25,228 nucleotides of DNA from Tritrichomonas foetus (Eukaryota > Parabasalia > Tritrichomonadida > Tritrichomonadidae), in NCBI GenBank assembly GCA_001839685.1, contig MLAK01000840.1, positions 1-25,228 on the forward strand, in the 5' to 3' direction. The translations under genes and the position numbers were made by a program. Below are positions 8,865 through 18,559 of this stretch, piece after piece; position 1 is the first letter of the stretch; every line of letters starts with the position of its first letter. The notes beneath the pieces were generated by a model. That model was not told the DNA's origin. It did no database searches and was given only the letters and a program-made list of their open reading frames with translations.

Positions 8865-11800
8865 TTATTGATATTGATGATTCCGCTTGTTAACTATATA
8901 TGTTACAACTGACCTTCCTTTAACTTCAATATTTCCACGTTCGCTGATTTCAAATGAATCGCCATAAACAAGTTCATAAACATTTCGTGAAATGTGAACT
9001 TTCATTGGAATTCCATGATGCTCCATTTGTTGTGCCATATTAATAGCTGGACCAATAATTTCAAATGTTGGCTTTCCTATTCCCAAAACACCAGCAACAA
9101 TAGGTCCACCAGTATTAACACCAACACGAATTTGGAGATTTTCATTCAATTCTTTATTTATGTCTCGAATTCTATCTATAGCATCTAATCCAAAATTAAC
9201 AACTTCTTTTGCATGTTCAGCTGGTTGATTCATTTCGCTGAAGACTCCTCCAGCTGCCATGTAACAATCACCTATACATTTGATTTTCATCATTGTTGGA
9301 TATTGAGCAACATTTGAATCCAATTTCTTAAACATTTGATTCAATGTGTACATAACTTTATCTGCTGGCAAACTTCCACACCATGGAGTAAATGAAACAA
9401 TATCTAAAAATAGAATTGTTGCTGATTGAACAGCGAATGAAATATTTGTTTCACCTGCTTGTACTCTTGGTACTAATGACGGTGGCAGTATTGAACTCAG
9501 CATTTTATCACATTTGTACCTTTCTTCACGTATTAATGTTTGATATCTATTTGCTGCAGTAATATCACGAAATGTTATGACTAATTTCCCACAACAGATA
9601 TTTCCATAGACTAAATACATTGACTTCTCATTATTTTGATTAAGAGTCAATAGTTTAGCTGTCTTCTCAATAGAATCAGCTCCATAACTAACTTTGCCTT
9701 TAGTACTAGTATTTTCTCCAGTTACTTTATTGTGTGAATTGTTTAGATTAGTATTATAATTGTTGTTATTGGAATGATTGTTATATCCTTCAAAGTTCAA
9801 TGCATTAGAATATTTCAAGACATAATCAACATCCCCTGTAAAATTACACATTAAATCTTTTAATAGTTTGTTTTCGTATTCTTCATGGCTATTAATATTG
9901 AAAAGTTTGCGGCATTGCTTATTCATAGATTCAACAACTCCATTTTGATCAATTCCAACAGTGATTTCTGATAAATTCTCAACAACATTGTAATAAAAGT
10001 TTTCATCACGATTTTCACTATCACCTCTTTCTCCATTAAAGTTGCCACTTAAAACTTTCATTATTTTTGAATTATGAAGAATAAATTCAGAAGGTGGATG
10101 TAATAATAATTTCAATACATCTCTAATATGAGTTTCGATTTGCTTAATTTTAATTAATATTGCTATTTCGAGTATAATTGATAATATTATTAAGACAAAA
10201 ACTTCAAGAATTAAGGAATTCAAAACTATACTAATTGAAAAATGAATTTCTGGCAGTATACCATTCATCATTGGAACAAAAAATGATGTAAATATAGGGA
10301 ATATTAGAGTGCTCCACATGTTATTAACATATGGATTTTTTGGATCAACTGATTTTCCATAGCGATAAAATGGCGATAAAATATAATTAACAAAAGGAGT
10401 TATTGAAGTAAAGACTAAGTCAGCATTATAGCAATTTGATACCTCAATAAAAGTTGATTGATAGGCTGTTGGATCATCACATTTAATAACATCTTTTGAG
10501 GCCTCAACAGATTGTTCAAATCTACCAAATGGAGCCACTACTTTGTCGTCGCCATATCGAAGGGATTCATATAAATCATCACTTAGAACAAGCGATTCGT
10601 TAACAAATGAGGCATATTCTTCCATTGTATATAATTTTACTTCACCTGGGCTATCACAGACAGTAAATAGATCCAAATAATAGATTGCTGCTTGCTTAGA
10701 TGAATATGCTCCACCAATATTGATCATGTGTGGGGCATTACTTGGAAATATCCCGGTTACTTTTAAAGCTGAGTCAGAAATGACAAGGATAACAAATATT
10801 TCCATCATTAAAATCAAACCAACTGCTATAATCATTAATATGAAATCATCATATTTAGTACTGCTCATTCCACCAGAGCTGAAAATTTTTAATATATTTT
10901 CTTCTTGCTTGTTTATTTCTTCATTATTGTATGAAGATCCTTGCGAGGTTCCTTCTTTTTTAATTGATCTTAGACCTTTTGATAATTGTGAAATACAACT
11001 TTTCGGCAATAACATCGAGCATTTATAGGCTGCTATCTTGTTTTTCTGAATCCAATATATTTCCAAAATAAGAGTGAATATTGATAATAAAATAATAAGC
11101 ATCAAAAAAATTATACGTAATATGATCATGATAGCGTTGGCTTTGGTTTCAATATCTTCAAAATAATAAGCGAAATTTTGTATTTCATCTCTTAATATTG
11201 ATAGAACTGATCTTGTGTTATGGACCATATTTAGGACAAAACTTGCTTCAAGAATGTCAGTTTTATTGATATCTAAATTTAATGCAGTTGTTGTCTGAAC
11301 AACATAATCGATTATTATTCCTTGGAAACTCATATTATATATTGTAACGTTTTTCAAACTGGTGTAATAATGGTATTGGATTGAAGAAGTGAAAAGCGCA
11401 TTGTATACATGAGATAAGTATTTGTCATTAGGTCCAATATCTTGATATTCGTTTAGAACTTGTGCCAATCTTGTCGACTCACCTAGAATATAATTCATTT
11501 GTTCGTTGATATCCCATGTATTGCCAATTGGTTCTTGAGGATCAGCATTTCTATATTCAATTTCTGGTATATATCCTTTAATATTAAAAAAAATACGAAA
11601 TGAAAATGATGCAATTTGTGCAAATCTACTTCGAATTGCAGCAATCTGGCGTAAATAAACAATGGGCCTTTGAAGCATAGAAGCTAAAACATGAATAAAG
11701 ATTATCATAATAATAAATGGTATAATATTTACGAATATGAGAATCATCAATCTCAATAATATGGAATTGAAAGTTCCTGGAATTCTTATATTCATTATTC

Positions 11801-12692
11801 TATGTGCAAGGGCTTGATTATTTTCACATTCTTTCGTTATATTATCCTCGATATCTAGTTCACCTGTTGACAAAGTAAGATCTGTATTTTCAGTGGCGGT
11901 AAATTTTGCAGTTTTTAATTTTGTTGGAATTTTATCAAATATCATCATACCATATTGATGATTATGGTCTTCATTAATTGCAATACCTCGTTGAAGAAGA
12001 CGAGTTTTATTTTGCATATCGGAGGCTTCAGTATAATTCGCGCATAATTCCTGGAGAAAACGGGAATATGGCCTTGTAACGAATCTATTATTAGGATATT
12101 CGCGAATAAGTCTTTTAAATTCTATGTCAACTCGATTAATAGATGAAATTGCTTTCTTTGTTGCACTTTCAATTTCTCCTAAATTGCTTTGAATAACAAC
12201 ATCCCAAACATGACGCAATTTTTGCTTAGCACTATTCACATCTTTGGTAATTTTATTGATTTTCCTTTTCAATAAATTAGATATATTAGTTTCTCTCATT
12301 TTCAATATTGTACAACACTGTGTTTTGATTAACTTCGCCAATCTTCCTTTGACTTTATTTCTCGAAATTGACAAGGAAATCATTTCCAAATTTTGATTTT
12401 CTTCAGGAAATATTACCACATATTTGGCAAAACAAAACCATGCCTCAGGTAATTCTGAGAATTTCTCAATTATCATTTTGCTCAAGCCAAATTCATAACA
12501 CAATGGATGTCCCAATAAGAATCCAAAATGAACCAGTTTCATGGCCTTATGAATAGATTTAACTTTTGTATCAAATAATTCAGGATCATCCAATATATCA
12601 TCAAGCAATTGCAAACTGCTCAACTTATAATTATTGATAATTATATTCATGATCATATAGGGTGTCCGGAGGCGTGATGTCACTACCCACAT
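8865..12692 (-). CDS. Class III nucleotide cyclase, C-terminal part of a mariner-split gene
   Basis: Makes cAMP (or cGMP) from ATP (or GTP) at a membrane. From the ATG at 12692 (numbering used here): a helical region to about 305; membrane segments near 308-340, 519-547, 613-643, 792-810 and 815-848; a PAS-like region near 898-1040 with an N-rich insert; a short helix; then the catalytic domain from about 1090. Metal-binding Asp are D1097 (FLDIVSFT) and D1142 (CIGDCYMAAGG). K1138 sits at the adenine-selecting Lys position and E1211 (FEIIG) at the partner Asp/Cys position, favouring ATP. N1218 is kept, but the transition-state Arg position is Gln (INMAQQME, Q1222). The first 9 or so residues come from the mariner end; host sequence starts at about YMIMNII. 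The missing N-terminus is at 13928-14947. The uninterrupted gene would encode 1596 residues. The catalytic half is intact, with no internal stop. Confidence 0.85.
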   Translation of the reverse strand: MWVVTSRLRTPYMIMNIIINNYKLSSLQLLDDILDDPELFDTKVKSIHKAMKLVHFGFLLGHPLCYEFGLSKMIIEKFSELPEAWFCFAKYVVIFPEENQNLEMISLSISRNKVKGRLAKLIKTQCCTILKMRETNISNLLKRKINKITKDVNSAKQKLRHVWDVVIQSNLGEIESATKKAISSINRVDIEFKRLIREYPNNRFVTRPYSRFLQELCANYTEASDMQNKTRLLQRGIAINEDHNHQYGMMIFDKIPTKLKTAKFTATENTDLTLSTGELDIEDNITKECENNQALAHRIMNIRIPGTFNSILLRLMILIFVNIIPFIIMIIFIHVLASMLQRPIVYLRQIAAIRSRFAQIASFSFRIFFNIKGYIPEIEYRNADPQEPIGNTWDINEQMNYILGESTRLAQVLNEYQDIGPNDKYLSHVYNALFTSSIQYHYYTSLKNVTIYNMSFQGIIIDYVVQTTTALNLDINKTDILEASFVLNMVHNTRSVLSILRDEIQNFAYYFEDIETKANAIMIILRIIFLMLIILLSIFTLILEIYWIQKNKIAAYKCSMLLPKSCISQLSKGLRSIKKEGTSQGSSYNNEEINKQEENILKIFSSGGMSSTKYDDFILMIIAVGLILMMEIFVILVISDSALKVTGIFPSNAPHMINIGGAYSSKQAAIYYLDLFTVCDSPGEVKLYTMEEYASFVNESLVLSDDLYESLRYGDDKVVAPFGRFEQSVEASKDVIKCDDPTAYQSTFIEVSNCYNADLVFTSITPFVNYILSPFYRYGKSVDPKNPYVNNMWSTLIFPIFTSFFVPMMNGILPEIHFSISIVLNSLILEVFVLIILSIILEIAILIKIKQIETHIRDVLKLLLHPPSEFILHNSKIMKVLSGNFNGERGDSENRDENFYYNVVENLSEITVGIDQNGVVESMNKQCRKLFNINSHEEYENKLLKDLMCNFTGDVDYVLKYSNALNFEGYNNHSNNNNYNTNLNNSHNKVTGENTSTKGKVSYGADSIEKTAKLLTLNQNNEKSMYLVYGNICCGKLVITFRDITAANRYQTLIREERYKCDKMLSSILPPSLVPRVQAGETNISFAVQSATILFLDIVSFTPWCGSLPADKVMYTLNQMFKKLDSNVAQYPTMMKIKCIGDCYMAAGGVFSEMNQPAEHAKEVVNFGLDAIDRIRDINKELNENLQIRVGVNTGGPIVAGVLGIGKPTFEIIGPAINMAQQMEHHGIPMKVHISRNVYELVYGDSFEISERGNIEVKGRSVVTYIVNKRNHQYQ
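12658..12685 (+). repeat. Mariner left terminal inverted repeat
   Basis: 28 bp starting TAGGGTGTCCGG and ending GTGATGTCACTA, with AGGC at positions 13-16 where the other end has TAAT. The outer 12 and inner 12 bp match the right end exactly. Confidence 0.95.
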
Positions 12693-12696
12693 TAGA

Positions 12697-12701
12697 AGTG
12701 A
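12697..12701 (-). promoter_or_regulatory. Inr-like motif in the mariner end, reading into the cyclase C-terminal half
   Basis: Minus-strand TTTCACTTCTAATG places a TCACT initiator match with its +1 A 7 nt ahead of an ATG (12692). That ATG is in frame with the whole downstream cyclase half. Both lie inside the transposon. The motif is short and could be chance; function is inferred. Confidence 0.3.
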
Positions 12702-12860
12702 AATCAATACATTATATTTATAAATAATAAACTATGCAATGTTAACATAAAAATTTTGAAAACAATTTTTTTTTCTCTTGACTGAAAATAGAGATAAAGA
12801 ATCTTTTTCATAAAAAAAAAGAATAATTTATAAACGTACACGATGCACGTTTATTAAAAA

Positions 12861-13871
12861 ATGATTGATCAACATTCAATCATAACTTTTCTGCAGCTTG
12901 AAGGAAAAAGGGGCAAAGAAATATATGAAGAAATGAAGAGTGTCTTGAAAGAAAAATGTTTGTCTCAAAGACAAATCTACCGAGTCATGGCAGAACTGAA
13001 CAGAAGTCAAAACACACAGCCTGTGAAAAAAGAGAAAAAGTGCCAAAGTTATGATATTCTTGACTGGAAAATTTTAGATGTTTTAACCGAATTTCCACAT
13101 TCATCGTGTCGATATATTGCTAATGTTTTAGGTGAACCAAAATCGACAATTTATGATCGTTTAACATCAAAATTAATGTATAAACATGTGCATCTTCGAT
13201 GGGTGCCACATATTCTAACAGAAAATCAAAAGGCCAATAGAGTTTTATTGGCAAAAAAACTTCTTAAAATTTTGAATGCAGAACAAAAAACTAATTTCAC
13301 CTTTTTAATAACAGGAGATGAGTCTTGGTTTTATTCCAAGACTGATTTCAATACACAATGGATTCCTGAAAACTCAGTAATCCCAACTATTCAAAATCCA
13401 GGGTTTCAGATCACTAAATTTATGGTGACTGTATTTTGGAACCCTCATGGGATAATTCATATTGATGTTTTGCCGCCAAATGAAAAGTTTAATGCTGCAT
13501 ATTATATTACAGCCATTATGTCAAAAATTGTTGAGTTTAAAAACTCGAATAATTATAAAAAATTATTTGTTCATTATGACAATGCAAAGCCTCATGTGGC
13601 AAAAATTGTCAAAAAATATATAAATGAAAACTCACTAGAATCAGTTCCACATCCGGCATATTCACCTGATTTGGCGCCTAGCGACTTTTTTTTATTTGGA
13701 ACTATTAAAGAAAAAGTTAAAGGAATTGTTTTTGAATCACCAAGCCATTTGATTCAAACAATAGTCCAAATTTTCAATGAAATTCCATCGGAAACTTTGT
13801 TTTCAGTTTTTGCAGAATGGCAAAATAGACTGAAAAAAGTTATTGATGCCAATGGAGACTACATATTTTGA
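12861..13871 (+). CDS. Mariner transposase (DD34D)
   Basis: 336 residues, full length for the family. It binds the terminal repeats and catalyses cut-and-paste transposition into TA in the nucleus. Two N-terminal helix-turn-helix regions (about 5-45 and 63-105) are followed by the WVPHILTENQ linker typical of mariners. Catalytic acids are D153 (TGDESWFY), D240 (HYDNAKPH) and D275 (YSPDLAPSDFFLFG), with exactly 34 residues between the last two, the mariner DD34D signature. No stop or frameshift. It starts 176 bp inside the left end and stops 49 bp before the right repeat. Its A+T-rich codon use is like the host genes. Activity cannot be judged from sequence alone, but nothing key is missing. 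Confidence 0.95.
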   Translation: MIDQHSIITFLQLEGKRGKEIYEEMKSVLKEKCLSQRQIYRVMAELNRSQNTQPVKKEKKCQSYDILDWKILDVLTEFPHSSCRYIANVLGEPKSTIYDRLTSKLMYKHVHLRWVPHILTENQKANRVLLAKKLLKILNAEQKTNFTFLITGDESWFYSKTDFNTQWIPENSVIPTIQNPGFQITKFMVTVFWNPHGIIHIDVLPPNEKFNAAYYITAIMSKIVEFKNSNNYKKLFVHYDNAKPHVAKIVKKYINENSLESVPHPAYSPDLAPSDFFLFGTIKEKVKGIVFESPSHLIQTIVQIFNEIPSETLFSVFAEWQNRLKKVIDANGDYIF

Positions 13872-13919
13872 AATACTTATCAATAAAAAATGACTTATTA
13901 GAAATGACTTTATTATACT

Positions 13920-13947
13920 TAGTGACATCACATTACCGGACACCCTA
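13920..13947 (-). repeat. Mariner right terminal inverted repeat
   Basis: Reverse complement of the left end at 24 of 28 positions. The stop codon of the upstream cyclase fragment (13928-13930) lies inside this repeat. Confidence 0.95.
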
Positions 13948-14947
13948 TATATACCACAAAAAATGACCCAACCATAAAGAAAATTACGAGCAATGATATA
14001 TCACGTTTCAATGCTGTGAATGCTGTTAAAATAAGGTTCATAATAACACCATAAACTCCAATAGATAAAATAATGGCATCGACAAATGGTGATGCAAAGC
14101 CACCTTTATAAAATGGAAGTCTCGTCATCAATCCATAAAAAACAGTACTCAATAAGATTACAATGGAATATAGAACAGCATCATCACTTGCTTGAGATAT
14201 GAATGCTGTAACAATAGTTACTTCCATTGATATATAAAATTGAAAATTCCAAGTTGTTGGTGTCACTGTCATCATTGATTGTGGTTTAAAAGCGATTGTT
14301 TGCTCATTTAATAAAGTCACAAAGAAAATTTGAACTAATATCATCACTAAACATACAATGAAAACTATTATTTCAATAATTGATAAGCTTGTATTGAGAA
14401 AAATTATTTCAGATACAGTAACACAAATACAGGTGGCAATTGGCAAATGTAAAATATGAGGAATTGATGAATAATAAATGTAAATTAAAGATGACCAAAA
14501 TCCAGGCATTGTTGCTTTCTTTTTATAATAACCACAACATAGAAGAACTATAATTGACATGGATATTGATATTACCAAAAAAATAATGCATGCTGAATTT
14601 CGTATTATTCCCATATAATCTGCTGGGACAATTTGAAAAAAAATAGATATCCAGCTCGATGTTTTTCCTGCTAACGTATCTTTTGGCCAAAGGAGGAAAT
14701 TGCAAAAGTGTATACATGGTCCGATTGTTTGAAATATTCGAAAAACAGTCATTACATGATGTATGATAGAATATGGTGGCGTTGTTATTTGAATGTAAGA
14801 AAACAATGATCCCAAATCGCGATATAAAACTTGAAAAAAAGGTACCTTCACCAAACCATTGTACTTATAGTTAGATGAACTGTTTGCGGATGAAGTATTA
14901 CTGAAATTCGAAGTTGCCGTGGTTGTTTGGGTTTGGTCACCAATCAT
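13928..14947 (-). CDS. Cyclase N-terminal membrane part, truncated by the mariner
   Basis: 339 residues; the first 333 are host-encoded and the last six (IGCPVM) are read from the mariner end before a TGA inside its inverted repeat. Residues 1-28 are S/T/N-rich and probably cytosolic. Then come about seven hydrophobic segments (near 118-139, 155-180, 186-213, 235-250, 258-275, 288-312 and 317-333); the last runs into the insertion point. This matches the multi-pass N-terminus expected for trichomonad cyclases and joins in frame to the part at 8865-12692. Alone it has no catalytic domain, so any product would be a non-enzymatic membrane stub. No Inr match was seen within about 60 bp of the ATG. 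The start is the first Met of the frame. Confidence 0.8.
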   Translation of the reverse strand: MIGDQTQTTTATSNFSNTSSANSSSNYKYNGLVKVPFFQVLYRDLGSLFSYIQITTPPYSIIHHVMTVFRIFQTIGPCIHFCNFLLWPKDTLAGKTSSWISIFFQIVPADYMGIIRNSACIIFLVISISMSIIVLLCCGYYKKKATMPGFWSSLIYIYYSSIPHILHLPIATCICVTVSEIIFLNTSLSIIEIIVFIVCLVMILVQIFFVTLLNEQTIAFKPQSMMTVTPTTWNFQFYISMEVTIVTAFISQASDDAVLYSIVILLSTVFYGLMTRLPFYKGGFASPFVDAIILSIGVYGVIMNLILTAFTALKRDISLLVIFFMVGSFFVVYIGCPVM

Positions 14948-16730
14948 GAAATATATTTAATTTTATTATATTCAGCTTTATCGCGATAATTGAATTTTTT
15001 ACAAAATAATCATGCGAATTTTTTGTTATAAAACGATCTATTGATTGAAAATTGAACCGCTTTTAATTAATCAGAACAACCTATTCAAAAGTTAAAATAG
15101 CTATTTTTTTTTTTTTGAAACAAAATTTTGAATGCATTCATTTTCGATTTGATAACTTTGATAGAGATATTTCTGTATTTTGATATTTTTGAATCACTAG
15201 TTATCTATCGTCGAATTGAATTCCATCTATTTTTAATTGTTATACCAGAATTGAGGGTACCAAATTTATCATCACGATCATTAGATGGAAGACTGATTAC
15301 TTCCTTTTTTGATGTGATGATAAATTAATGAATTAATAAAAAAAAATATAATCATCATCATCATTATCAAAATTTTTAATAGAAAAAGTTGTATTCATAA
15401 CAGAAAATAACCAGTTTATAATCACATTATTATTTCAAGATATAATATTGTGATTGTAAGAACCAGAGCCTAACCATGATATAGACTAACCTCCATATAA
15501 GTTCATTCTACATTATAATAGTTTCTTTATATAAGCGATCAAGTACTCGATATCGAAAACTTCAATTTGAATAACTGATACAGTATTTCAATTGAAAATT
15601 GAGTAACTTCTCAAATTTAAGAACATTCATAGAAAAACTGTTTTATTCGGAAAATTTAAATACCTGCAATGTTCGAAGAAATCAAGAAAAAATCGGCCAT
15701 AATCCATATGAGAGGAAAATTTATACCATTTACATCTTCCTCTGAACCATGTGATTGTTCTGGTCATCCTCCTTCCATTTGATTCAACATTCATTTGTTT
15801 GAGGTGCACCTTTAGTTGAACTTTTCATTTGGCCGTAAATGTTCACTATGTAAACGGTCGCACTTATACGAACACATCGAATTTTTAAAAAAAAGTCACT
15901 TTTTTCCCTTTTTTATTTTGGAATATAAGAGTTACTGAAACGAAAAAAAATCTCGGAATTGAGCCTTTATATTTTCAATGTATATTCATCACATGTATGC
16001 GCGCAGAAATGTGCAACAGGAGTCACTGATTCACTATGCTAGAGAAAGATAAAGAGAAATTACAAAAAATGGCAAAAATTAAAAATAGAGTTATCTGACT
16101 ATGAATTTATTTTTTTGTTATTATATCGAGGATAATTACATCACAAATATTATTTGCAATTAATCTTTGTTATAAAAAATATATACTTAGAAAAAATGAA
16201 GATATTCGTGTTTTTTAAAAACAAAATTAAAAATTGTTTTTTTCAAAGCCTCTCTTACAGATTTTTTTTAAACTTTCCTTATAGCCTTGACTTCATGTAT
16301 ATCATCGATTAACAGACAGAAAACATAAGAGAGTTCGATTCGTTCTCGAGATATAAGCATCAGACCAAATAAAGTCTGAATTCTTTTTAACGTATAGATT
16401 TATTAATGCGACCAAATTAACCCAACTAAGCAAACGATATCAGACAAATGAAAAAGACGATTACGAGGCAAAAATGTTTGATCATGCACGATAGAAAAAA
16501 AAAATCAAATCACTCAATTCCGATATTTCAGATTAGAAAGAAAGATTAAATTCAAGAATAAATACATCAGGGAAGTATTAACCAAAGGTATTCATTATTA
16601 TTAGTTTCCTATTACTATATGAATGGGTATCATCACATTTCTCAACATCCACTAACTTCTCAAAAACTCAAAGAAAACAAAAAGATTCTGAGTATGTCTG
16701 GTTGTTTAAGGAAACTTTTCCTATTGAATT
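14948..16730. other. Long A+T-rich spacer
   Basis: About 1.8 kb without a supportable gene. Two short coding-like stretches are visible: a minus-strand frame ending with the TAG at 15205-15207 (reads LPSNDRDDKFGTLNSG in part, no ATG), and a 37-codon plus-strand ATG frame at 15669-15782 (starts MFEEIKKKSA). Neither has a recognised domain; they may be decayed gene fragments or chance. It includes the 5' flank of the cyclase gene at its left end. Confidence 0.5.
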
Positions 16731-17826
16731 AGATGTATACAGACCAAATAGTCTTAACGTACGAAATCACTAAAATGATCCTTATCATCAGTATTACTTA
16801 ATACCATCAGTCAAAAATCAAAACCTAAATAGCTAAAAGAATGACGAAAATTTCCCTTATCGCAAACTTCGCAAATGGTCGAATTCACAAATATTTCGAA
16901 AATGATTCTGAAGAAGCTATTGTTTCAGTTTTCGGGTGAACAGCTTTCAGTCAATTGTTAAATCTATTTTTTATAGTTATGAGCCATATTTATTCATAGT
17001 TTTGAAATTTTGCAACAATTAAACCGAAAAAAGAGCGATTTTGGAGAAAGCCTAAAAAAAAATTGTGAGAAGCTTTTTTTCCAAGAATCACAAAGATTAT
17101 AATACTGCTTCCCATAATTCTATTTACACTTCTTCTATCGATTTTTAATTAAAAATCGCGAAAATTTTGATAGTTTTAACTCAGTGATGTTGAATTAATT
17201 CAATTTCCATTTGACAAATAAGAATGTATTGAAATCTTTTCTGTCATAAAATTTTTGTATATGAAGAAAATAGACTGGCAGTCCTCAACAGCACATTCTC
17301 AAGCAGGGATACAGATACAACGATTGAAAGACCAAATCAAGAAAAATGGAATCCAATATGTTTTTTTCCAGACTCGATGCCAAGTGAATTTTCTGATGAC
17401 TCGCCAATTAGATGGCAAAACATTCGTAATCTTCTCATTGATGCCTAAATTTTTTTTATTTATATCAAAATTATTAATATTTTTTTTATACTTCATTTTT
17501 GTATTTTGGAAAACATTATAATTTTCGATGGAGGGTCATATGATAATAAAAAGCACGATTTATGATAATAAATAATCAAGATATTAATACAATAAAATCA
17601 CTTTTTATCTCAATAATTCTCAGAAATTTCTGTGGGATTTATTTTTTTCTCACAATTTTTTTTTGGATTTGGTTTTCTCTGTATCTTGATTTTTAAATTA
17701 TAATATTTATATATTATTAATATAATTACAATTAAATAATATTTAGATGACAATAATATCAACAATTATTCATTTAGATCTCTCAATAGTCTTCTACATC
17801 TAGAGCTAGTTAGTTTGTATACATCT
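16731..17826. mobile_element. 1096-bp non-autonomous DNA transposon-like element, copy 2 (8-bp TSD)
   Basis: Collinear with 2002-3097 at a constant offset of 14729 bp, so there is no net insertion or deletion. It carries the same AGATGTATAC...GTATACATCT ends. It is flanked by a different perfect 8-bp duplication, attgaatt, at 16723-16730 and 17827-17834. Same orientation as copy 1. Substitutions are scattered and no transposase is present. The 32-codon frame recurs at 16841-16939. Confidence 0.85.
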
Positions 17827-17834
17827 ATTGAATT

Positions 17835-18559
17835 TATGAATAGTTTATATTCCGACATCTCAATTCTAAAATAATTTTTCAAAAGTTTGTCTTTTTTTTA
17901 GTATTGCAGGAATCTCATCTTCTCGAAATTATTTTAGCATACATTTCTTTTTAATATTTTTTAATTAATGGTCCTCCTCATAAATACTAAATATACATCA
18001 TTTTTATAAGAAACTCAAAGCTTTCAGGTACTCTGGAATATAATAGAGGTTAAGCATATACCTGAGAACTAATAAGTGAGACTCATTAGAAGGAATGATA
18101 AGAGGAGATACAACGAAAATAAAAAAAATGGCAATAATAAAAAATATCATTATCTTGGAAAAAAAAAATAAATTGTTTTTATATATTATTTATTTATTAT
18201 GGATGCTACTTAGAGCCACACTTAGCAATATAAATGCTACTTAGAGCCACACTTAGCAATATAAATGGGCTGTTCACGTGTTACACCTATACATAACTAT
18301 TTTAGTCACTTGTAGAGGCACGTTTGCCGAATTACTATTAATTCAGAATCACATTTATTGGTAAATTTTTGTCAAAGCGGACTTCTAACAAGAGGGACAG
18401 ATTTAAAAATGTAGTGAAATATCCGACTTTTAATTTGTTGATTTTCACTTCACTTTTCCGCTCCCAGCGTTTTCAAGGAATTCACACCTGGCGTGAATAA
18501 TTCATGAAGTAGAGCGAACTAAAATATTAATAAAATAAAGAAATAATAAATCAGTTGCT
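17835..18559. other. Spacer with a short tandem duplication
   Basis: Between element copy 2 and the 3' end of the BAR/SH3 gene. It contains the 31-bp tandem pair at 18203-18264, a CACGTG hexamer near 18277 and an imperfect 17-bp palindrome (TTCACACC-T-GGCGTGAA) near 18480. No gene is supported on either strand. Confidence 0.55.
18203..18264. repeat. 31-bp tandem duplication
   Basis: Two perfect adjacent copies of a 31-bp unit starting atgctacttagagccacac and ending agcaatataa. A single clean duplication, probably recent. Confidence 0.9.

Larger units (their letters stand above)
12656..13949 (+). mobile_element. Mariner-family DNA transposon inserted in the cyclase gene (with TA TSD)
   Basis: The element proper is 12658-13947 (1290 bp) with 28-bp terminal inverted repeats at 12658-12685 and 13920-13947. 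These begin TAGGGTGTCCGG and match at 24 of 28 positions; the four mismatches form one block at positions 13-16. TA duplications lie at 12656-12657 and 13948-13949. This parse is the one that rejoins the cyclase frame: element plus one TA is 1292 bp and the halves join as GTA TAT ATG ATC. The transposase ORF is intact on the plus strand, antisense to the host gene. The element is complete and potentially autonomous. Confidence 0.95.

Noticed and set aside
12658..13947. Alternative mariner boundaries starting at GGGTGTCC with TA duplication
   Set aside because: That parse removes 1288 bp and leaves the cyclase halves out of frame; ends beginning TAGGG with a TA duplication remove 1292 bp and restore it.
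15128..15809. Small ORFs in the spacer (15128-15328 +, 15627-15809 -)
   Set aside because: No domain, no supported start, hydrophobic or random composition; at most decayed fragments.
16336..16360. gagttcgattcgttctc as a possible tRNA T-arm
   Set aside because: No acceptor stem, D-arm or anticodon arm at the right distances on either strand.
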